Part shown: positions 6,082-10,631 of the stretch, piece by piece | How the letters are laid out: the number at the start of each line of letters is the position of its first letter | Numbering within the stretch: position 1 is the stretch's first letter | Assembly (NCBI GenBank): GCA_937872165.1 | Contig: CALMOR010000136.1 | Location: 1-10,631 of the forward strand | Direction: 5' to 3' | From: an uncultured Burkholderiales bacterium | GTDB taxonomy: Bacteria > Pseudomonadota > Gammaproteobacteria > Burkholderiales > Burkholderiaceae_D | DNA length: 10,631 nt | Position numbers and translations under genes: made by a program | The notes under the pieces: model-generated | Told to the model about the DNA's origin: nothing | Database searches by the model: none | The model's input: the letters and a program-made list of their open reading frames with translations, nothing else

Positions 6082-6158
6082 TCGGTGCGGGAACACTCAC
6101 CATCGGCATGTCGCGGCACTGACCCGTTTTCGAAGACCTGCAAGCGAGGAGTCCGACG

Positions 6159-6524
6159 ATGCGTGTACTCGTACTGGTGAAAGCGACCGAAGACAGCGAG
6201 CGGGGCCTGCTGCCCAGCGCCGAGATGTTCGCGGCGATGGGACGCTTCAACGAAGCGTTGCGCGAGGCCGGGGTCCTGGTCCAGGCCGACGGTCTCCACC
6301 CGTCGTCCAGGGGCAAGCGGATCGCGTTCGATGGTCCGAGTCGGACGGTCGTGGACGGACCGTTCGCTCCCCCGCGCGCACTGGTAGCGGGCTTCTGGCT
6401 CTGGGACGTCGAGGACATGGACGAGGCGGTCGCGTGGGTCAAGCGCTGCCCGAACCCGATGCCGGGACCGAGCGAGATCGAGATCCGGCCGCTGCACGAG
6501 CTGGCCGATCCGGAGGGACTCTGA
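6159..6524 (+). CDS. YciI/DGPF-domain family protein
   Basis: This small 121-residue cytoplasmic protein belongs to the YCII-related (DGPF) dimeric alpha-beta barrel superfamily. The fold resembles muconolactone isomerase; biochemical roles of most members are unknown. Signatures are VLVKATEDSERG near the N-terminus, GLHPSSRGKRI at 45-55, the name-giving DGPF at 66-69, AGFWLWDVEDMDEAV at 77-91 and WVKRCPNPMPG at 93-103. The ATG at 6159 has a strong Shine-Dalgarno (GCGAGGAG) at proper spacing. It lies 36 bp downstream of the restored end of the LysE-like gene on the same strand, so the two are probably co-transcribed. In many genomes such genes sit beside an ECF sigma factor gene; none is present here. 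It is convergent with the cyclase gene, 84 bp away. Confidence 0.9.
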   Translation: MRVLVLVKATEDSERGLLPSAEMFAAMGRFNEALREAGVLVQADGLHPSSRGKRIAFDGPSRTVVDGPFAPPRALVAGFWLWDVEDMDEAVAWVKRCPNPMPGPSEIEIRPLHELADPEGL

Positions 6525-6608
6525 ACGGCGTCGTCGAGCCGTCGCCCGTGCACGAGGACGCGGCCGGACGCGGCGTCACCGCGCGATCCCGTCGCTCGTC
6601 CGCTCGCG

Positions 6609-8294
6609 TCACGGCCGCATCCTCGGCCCCAGCTCGCGCGCCCGCTCCACCAGATAGACATCCATCGGCGACGTCGTGCCGCGGATCGTCGTCGGCGTCG
6701 TCGACAGTCCCTCGACGTCCAGCCCCGACAGTCGCGCCACCTCTGCCGACAACGCCAGCTGCACGTTCGCGTCCTTCGCGACGAACTCGAGCCGCGACGC
6801 GACGTTGACCGCGGGGCCGACGACCGACATCGACATCGATTCGCCGATGCCGACCCGACCGTGCACGTGCGGTCCGCAATGCAGGCCCATCGCCACGCGC
6901 AGCGGCTCGGCGAGCTCGCTCGCGATGCGCACGTTGAGCTGCTCGATCAGTCGGTCGACCTCTGCGCACGCCAGCAGCGCGGAGCGGCAGGCGCCGGCCA
7001 GTCCCGCCGGGTCGCCGAAGACCGCCAGCACGCCGTCGCCGGCGCGGTCGTTGATCCACCCGCCGCTGCCGTAGACCGCCTGTCCCACGGTGTGCAGGAA
7101 GTGGTTGAGCAGATAGATGACGTCGTACGGCAGCTTCTTCTCGGTCATCGCCGTGAAGCCGCGGATGTCGACGAAGAGGACCGCGAGCTCGCGCTCCACG
7201 CTGCCCTCGTCGCTCGCCTGCACGAAGACCGGCGTATCGCCGCCCCTGCCGAGCCGCACCAGCGGCAGCACGGTCGCCGCGGCGCGGACGCGGGCCTGGC
7301 ATGCGAGTCGCACGTTCGACGGCGCGCTCACCGAGCGCAGCGTCGCGAGCTCGGCCTCGCTGGCCGGCATCAGCCCCGACTCGTCGCCGACGATCAGGAC
7401 CCGGCAGGTCGAGCAGCGGCCGCGGCCGCCGCAGGCCGACATGTGCGGGATGTCGTTCATGCGGCTGACCTCGAGCAGCGTCGGCCCCGCGGATGTCTTG
7501 ACCAGCGGCCCGCGCACGTACTGCACCGGGATCCGCATCGCGAAGCGCTGTCGCAGCGTGCGCCCGACGGCGACGAGGAAGGCGACCAGCGCGATCGCGT
7601 AGAAGGCGAGCTGCGCGTCTGCCCGCCAGCCGACGATGACGGCCGTGGTCCGCGCGTCGGGCCAGTGGGTCGCGGCCTTCAGCGCGTCGAACGCGGCGGG
7701 GTCGGCCGTGATCGCCGCGACGTTGCGGCCTTGCGTGACGATGCCGAGCACGGCCGCGAACGGCAGCAGCGTCGCCGCGACGAGCAGGAGGGGCGCGAAG
7801 TGCCGATAACGCGGCACGAGCCGCAGCCAGTAGTGCAGGCCGAGGCAGCCGTGCGCCCACACGAGCAGCAGCAGCAGCGTCTGGCCGATCATCGTGTCGG
7901 TCCAGATCTTCCGCAGCTCGTACGGATAGCTGGTGTCGATGCCGAAGACGAGGCCGGCCACGCGCGTGTTGACGATGTGCGGCAGCAGGAAGAGCGGGAT
8001 GGCCAGCCCGAGCGCGAGCTGCATCCATTCCCATGCGGGCAGGCGGAAGGTGCGGCGCTGCGCGACCTTCAGCAGTGCCGCCGCGGCATGCGTCACGAGC
8101 GCCGCCGCGAGGACGAGGCCGCCGAGCGCGGACCGCGTGACGGCCGTGCGCCAGCCGTCGAACGAGACCATCGCTTCGAGGCTGACGAGGCCGAGCGCGT
8201 GATTGAAGAAGTGCGTCCCGGCGAACGCGAACAGGATCAGGCCGGTGACGAGCCGCACGCGTTGAGCGGACGTTCCTCTCCACAACACGTGCAT
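6609..8294 (-). CDS. Membrane-anchored class III nucleotide cyclase with 2Fe-2S ferredoxin domain
   Basis: This 561-residue inner-membrane signalling enzyme is predicted to make a cyclic nucleotide (cAMP by family precedent). Six hydrophobic helices (about 13-35, 56-76, 91-112, 135-157, 167-187, 226-246) carry histidines at 28, 32, 69, 106, 148 and 154. This resembles the succinate dehydrogenase/fumarate reductase-like haem-b anchor known from Sinorhizobium CyaC. Residues about 255-345 form a plant-type [2Fe-2S] domain with Cys288, Cys294, Cys297 and Cys332. Residues about 365-550 are a class III cyclase. Metal aspartates are Asp376 (FVDIRGFT) and Asp420 (AGDGVLAVFG); the transition-state pair Asn497/Arg501 is in AVNVASRLE. 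The usual base-specifying lysine and aspartate are replaced by Asp416 and Pro494. The ATG at 8292-8294 has a GGAGGG site about 10 nt upstream. The gene is divergent from ggt across 424 bp. Haem binding and redox control are inference. Confidence 0.9.
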   Translation of the reverse strand: MHVLWRGTSAQRVRLVTGLILFAFAGTHFFNHALGLVSLEAMVSFDGWRTAVTRSALGGLVLAAALVTHAAAALLKVAQRRTFRLPAWEWMQLALGLAIPLFLLPHIVNTRVAGLVFGIDTSYPYELRKIWTDTMIGQTLLLLLVWAHGCLGLHYWLRLVPRYRHFAPLLLVAATLLPFAAVLGIVTQGRNVAAITADPAAFDALKAATHWPDARTTAVIVGWRADAQLAFYAIALVAFLVAVGRTLRQRFAMRIPVQYVRGPLVKTSAGPTLLEVSRMNDIPHMSACGGRGRCSTCRVLIVGDESGLMPASEAELATLRSVSAPSNVRLACQARVRAAATVLPLVRLGRGGDTPVFVQASDEGSVERELAVLFVDIRGFTAMTEKKLPYDVIYLLNHFLHTVGQAVYGSGGWINDRAGDGVLAVFGDPAGLAGACRSALLACAEVDRLIEQLNVRIASELAEPLRVAMGLHCGPHVHGRVGIGESMSMSVVGPAVNVASRLEFVAKDANVQLALSAEVARLSGLDVEGLSTTPTTIRGTTSPMDVYLVERARELGPRMRP

Positions 8295-8718
8295 CGACGT
8301 CCGCCCTCCGTCCGGGAGGACCGCGCGCGATGACGGATGGTCGCGGTCCGGTGCGCGAGCATATCGCCTCGCGACGCGGTCGGGCGCAGTCCCGTCGTCT
8401 CGAAGCCATCGTCTCGATGCGAGCGGTCCGGCGGCGCCGCGGCATCAGCCGGCCCGAAGCATGCGGCATCGTCGCGATGAGCGAACCCCCGGGCCGGCGT
8501 CGTCGGGTCGTGCTCGCGACGCGTCGCTTTCGACAACGAGCCTCACGATTTTCACGCTCGTCCGGTCGATGCTCGCGACGACTGTCGTAAGCCCCGCACA
8601 CGAGGCGTCGCCGAGGCCTCGATCGCATTGACGGTTTCGCGAGCCCCATGCTGTACTCGTCCATCGCGCGCCTTCCCGCCGGCACGTCGTTCGTGCCACC
8701 ACCTCTTCACTCGGACGA
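8295..8718. other. Divergent intergenic region between cyclase and ggt
   Basis: These 424 bp separate two divergent genes. Open frames here are arginine-rich and match no family I recognise. The left edge contains the cyclase Shine-Dalgarno, and the right edge contains a short perfect inverted repeat before ggt. I see no convincing sigma-70 promoter, CRP-type site or RNA gene. The region must carry promoters for both neighbours. Confidence 0.55.
8681..8697. promoter_or_regulatory. Inverted repeat upstream of ggt
   Basis: GGCACG (8681-8686) and CGTGCC (8692-8697) form a perfect 6-bp inverted repeat around TCGTT, ending 21 bp before the ggt ATG. It could be a leader hairpin or an operator half-site pair. 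No clear Shine-Dalgarno is visible between it and the ATG. A repeat of this size can arise by chance in GC-rich DNA. Confidence 0.25.
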
Positions 8719-10631
8719 ATGAAAAAGCTCCCCTTCCTGTCCTTCGCGCTGGTCGGCTCGTCCGCGCTGTTCCTCGCCTCGTGTCACGACGACGGCGGTC
8801 CTCCGGCCGTGGTCCCGGTCGCCGACAACAGCTGTCAGGCGATCGCGAGCGACGGCAGCACGGTCGTCGTCGGCTCGAACCTGCCCGGCGATCCGTCGCT
8901 GCCCGAGGCGGCGTCGGGCTATCGCACCGGCCTCAAGGCCGTGTACGCGCGCCGCTACATGGTGACGACGTCCAACGCGCTCGCGAGCGCGGCGGGCTGC
9001 AAGGTGCTGCAGCGAGGCGGCACCGCGGCCGACGCCGCGGTCGCGGTGCAGGCGGTGCTCGGCCTGACGGTGCCCGAGGCGACCGGTCTCGGCTCGGGCG
9101 GCTTCATCCTCTACTACGACGCGACCGCGAAGGCGGTGCAGACCTACGACGGCCGCGAGTCGGCGCCGGCCGCGGCCACCGTCAACTACCTGCGCTACGT
9201 CGACGACGCGACCAACCAGACGGTGCCGCTGCCGAACGCACGCGCGAGCGGGCGCTCGATCGGCACCATCGGCGTCCCGCGGCTGATGGAAGCGGTGCAG
9301 CGCGATCACGGCGCGCTCGCGTTCAAGGACCTGATGGGCGACGGCATCGCGCTCGCGACCAACGGCTTCAGGATCGGCGGCCGTCTCGCGGCCGCGATCG
9401 CGTCGAACGCGACCAGCCTCAAGCGCGACGCGGAGGCGACCGCCTACTTCTTCAACGCGGACGGCACGCCGAAGGCGCTCGGCACGGTGATGACCAACCC
9501 GGCCTACGCCGCGTCGCTGACCGCTTACGCCAACGGCGGCGCCGACGCGATCATGACCGGCGCGATCGCCGCCGACATCGTCGCGAAGATCGCGACGACG
9601 CGCGCCACCGACGGGTCGGCCATCACGCCCGGCAAGACCACGCTCGCCGACCTCGCGGCCTATCAGGCGAAGCGGCGCGACCCGGTCTGCACGACCTATC
9701 GCGCCTACTACGTGTGCGGCATGGGACCGCCGACGTCGGGCGGCATCACGGTCGCGTCCGCGCTCGGCATCCTCGAGAACTTCAACCTCGCGCTGCAGAA
9801 GCCGACGGCCATCGACCTCGAAGGCGGCAAGCCCGCGGTGCAGGGCGTGCACCTGATCACCGAGGCCGAGCGCCTCGCCTATGCGGACCGCGACAAGTAC
9901 GTCGCCGACACCGACTTCGTGCCGTTGCCGGGCAACAGCGCCAACACGCTGCTGAACAAGCCGTACCTGCAGTCGCGCGCCGGCCTCATCAGCTTCGCGA
10001 CGAGCCTCGGCACCGCGCAGCCGGGCAACTTCGGCCCGGTCTCGCTCGGCCTCGACACCGCGTTGATCGAGCACGGCACCAACCAGTTCACGATCGTCGA
10101 CGGGCAGGGCAACGTGCTGACCGCGACGACGACGGTCGAGTCGAGCATGGGCTCGTTCCACATGACGCACGGCTTCCTGCTCAACAACCAGCTGACGGAC
10201 TTCTCGGCCGCGCCCACCGACGCCAACGGCGCGCTGATCGCGAACCGCGTGGCGCCGGGCAAGCGACCGCGCAGCTCGATGGCGCCGACGCTGGTGTTCC
10301 GCATGGCGGCCGACGGATCGCGCGGCGACTTCCTGATGGCCACCGGCTCGCCGGGCGGCGGCACGATCCCCCAGTACGTGCTGAAGACGCTGGTCGGCGT
10401 GCTCGACTGGGGGCTCGACGCGCAGCAGTCGTCGGGCCTCGTCGACTTCGGCGCCAGCAACGGCCCGACCACCACGATCGGCGGCGAGCACCCCGACGTC
10501 GACATCACCAACAACGGCGCCAACGATCCGTTGATCACCGGCCTGCGCGCGCTCGGCCACACGGTCTCCACCGCGGCGCAGTCGAGCGGCGTCAACTCGA
10601 TCATCCGCACGCAGCTCGACGGCGCCGCGGT
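8719..10631 (+). CDS. ggt: Gamma-glutamyltranspeptidase, lipoprotein type (3' end outside window)
   Basis: This encodes an exported gamma-glutamyltranspeptidase, an N-terminal nucleophile enzyme that removes or transfers the gamma-glutamyl group of glutathione. Translation from ATG 8719 gives MKKLPFLSFALVGSSALF, then LASC, a lipobox with Cys22. The mature protein is therefore predicted to be lipid-anchored, where the E. coli enzyme is soluble and periplasmic. Family motifs appear in order: GGTAADAAVAVQAVLGL, GSGGF, YDGRESAP with substrate-binding Arg146, PTSGG, the autocleavage nucleophile Thr454 in EHGTNQFTIVDGQGN, LLNNQLTDFS, RSSMAPT (Ser519, Ser520) and TGSPGGG (543-548 GSPGGG). The precursor should self-cleave before Thr454 into large and small subunits. 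The residue after the nucleophile is Asn where E. coli has Thr. The 637 codons seen already exceed the E. coli precursor (580 aa), partly from a longer N-terminal region. The frame is open to the window edge. No strong Shine-Dalgarno is visible. Confidence 0.93.
   Translation, partial: MKKLPFLSFALVGSSALFLASCHDDGGPPAVVPVADNSCQAIASDGSTVVVGSNLPGDPSLPEAASGYRTGLKAVYARRYMVTTSNALASAAGCKVLQRGGTAADAAVAVQAVLGLTVPEATGLGSGGFILYYDATAKAVQTYDGRESAPAAATVNYLRYVDDATNQTVPLPNARASGRSIGTIGVPRLMEAVQRDHGALAFKDLMGDGIALATNGFRIGGRLAAAIASNATSLKRDAEATAYFFNADGTPKALGTVMTNPAYAASLTAYANGGADAIMTGAIAADIVAKIATTRATDGSAITPGKTTLADLAAYQAKRRDPVCTTYRAYYVCGMGPPTSGGITVASALGILENFNLALQKPTAIDLEGGKPAVQGVHLITEAERLAYADRDKYVADTDFVPLPGNSANTLLNKPYLQSRAGLISFATSLGTAQPGNFGPVSLGLDTALIEHGTNQFTIVDGQGNVLTATTTVESSMGSFHMTHGFLLNNQLTDFSAAPTDANGALIANRVAPGKRPRSSMAPTLVFRMAADGSRGDFLMATGSPGGGTIPQYVLKTLVGVLDWGLDAQQSSGLVDFGASNGPTTTIGGEHPDVDITNNGANDPLITGLRALGHTVSTAAQSSGVNSIIRTQLDGAA

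Noticed and set aside
6569..6583. CGCGG/CCGCG hairpin between the YciI and cyclase stop codons
   Set aside because: Only a 5-bp stem with no U-run; not enough to call a terminator.
7863..7880. AGC/CAG trinucleotide run
   Set aside because: It lies inside a membrane helix of the cyclase and simply encodes consecutive leucines on the minus strand; too short to suggest an unstable repeat.
6861..8333. Open plus-strand frame of 490 codons opposite the cyclase, and a 748-codon alternative minus frame at 6439-8685
   Set aside because: Low-complexity Arg/Ala/His composition and no domain motifs; both are shadows of the well-supported cyclase frame.
8330..8590. Possible small plus-strand gene in the cyclase-ggt gap
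   Set aside because: Arginine- and serine-rich translation without recognisable motif, and no ribosome-binding site preceding the ATG.
8707..10560. Open minus-strand frame of 617 codons opposite ggt
   Set aside because: Arginine/valine-rich, motif-free translation typical of the antisense of a GC-rich gene; the plus strand has the clear gamma-glutamyltranspeptidase.

Overview
The window is GC-rich chromosomal DNA, roughly two-thirds G+C by eye, with strong codon bias. It probably comes from a proteobacterium, and a betaproteobacterium of the Burkholderiales is my best guess. The arginase reads like the Burkholderia/Bordetella type, an arginase/ornithine cyclodeaminase pair fits that group, and the IS481 remnant, LysE, beta-class GST and lipoprotein-type gamma-glutamyltranspeptidase are all compatible. 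No tRNA, rRNA, CRISPR array or intact mobile element was found. I see no clearly new biological system. The notable content is a decaying amino-acid catabolism locus and a multidomain, possibly redox-sensing nucleotide cyclase.

Layout, left to right. (1) 2-844 (+): 3' part of a Sua5-type threonylcarbamoyl-AMP synthase gene, cut by the window edge. (2) 930-1856 (-): intact arginase, convergent with Sua5. (3) 1889-2279 (-): C-terminal remnant of ornithine cyclodeaminase, inactivated by an in-frame TGA and a frameshift lying in a 36-bp near-perfect palindrome. It is joined to (4) 2280-2480 (-), the start of an IS481-family element with a broken transposase N-terminus and clearly lower GC. (5) 2515-3813 (+): intact PLP-dependent D-amino-acid deaminase/aldolase-type enzyme (D-serine dehydratase-like). 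(6) 3804-4487 (-): two fused pseudogene fragments, a cysteine hydrolase of the isochorismatase fold and the sensor part of a LuxR-like regulator. (7) 4586-5170 (-): beta-class glutathione S-transferase. (8) 5509-6122 (+): LysE/RhtB exporter with a C-terminal frameshift, followed by (9) 6159-6524 (+), a YciI/DGPF protein. (10) 6609-8294 (-): membrane-anchored 2Fe-2S/class III nucleotide cyclase. (11) 8719-10631 (+): gamma-glutamyltranspeptidase with a lipoprotein signal, running off the right edge.

How the genes fit together. Arginase (arginine to ornithine plus urea) and ornithine cyclodeaminase (ornithine to proline plus ammonia) form a two-step arginine catabolic pathway. Only the first step is still intact here. 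The neighbouring D-amino-acid enzyme, cysteine hydrolase and LuxR-type sensor may be parts of the same former amino-acid utilisation locus, with an IS481-associated deletion at its centre. The GST, LysE-like exporter and gamma-glutamyltranspeptidase are individually recognisable. Any shared glutathione or amino-acid role is inference from proximity only.

Limits. All identifications are by eye from motifs, without alignments or database searches. Ends of the pseudogene fragments are approximate to about 10-20 bases. Some single-base frameshifts, especially the one in lysE beside a run of five Gs, could be sequence errors. The ornithine cyclodeaminase remnant carries several independent lesions and is a real pseudogene.
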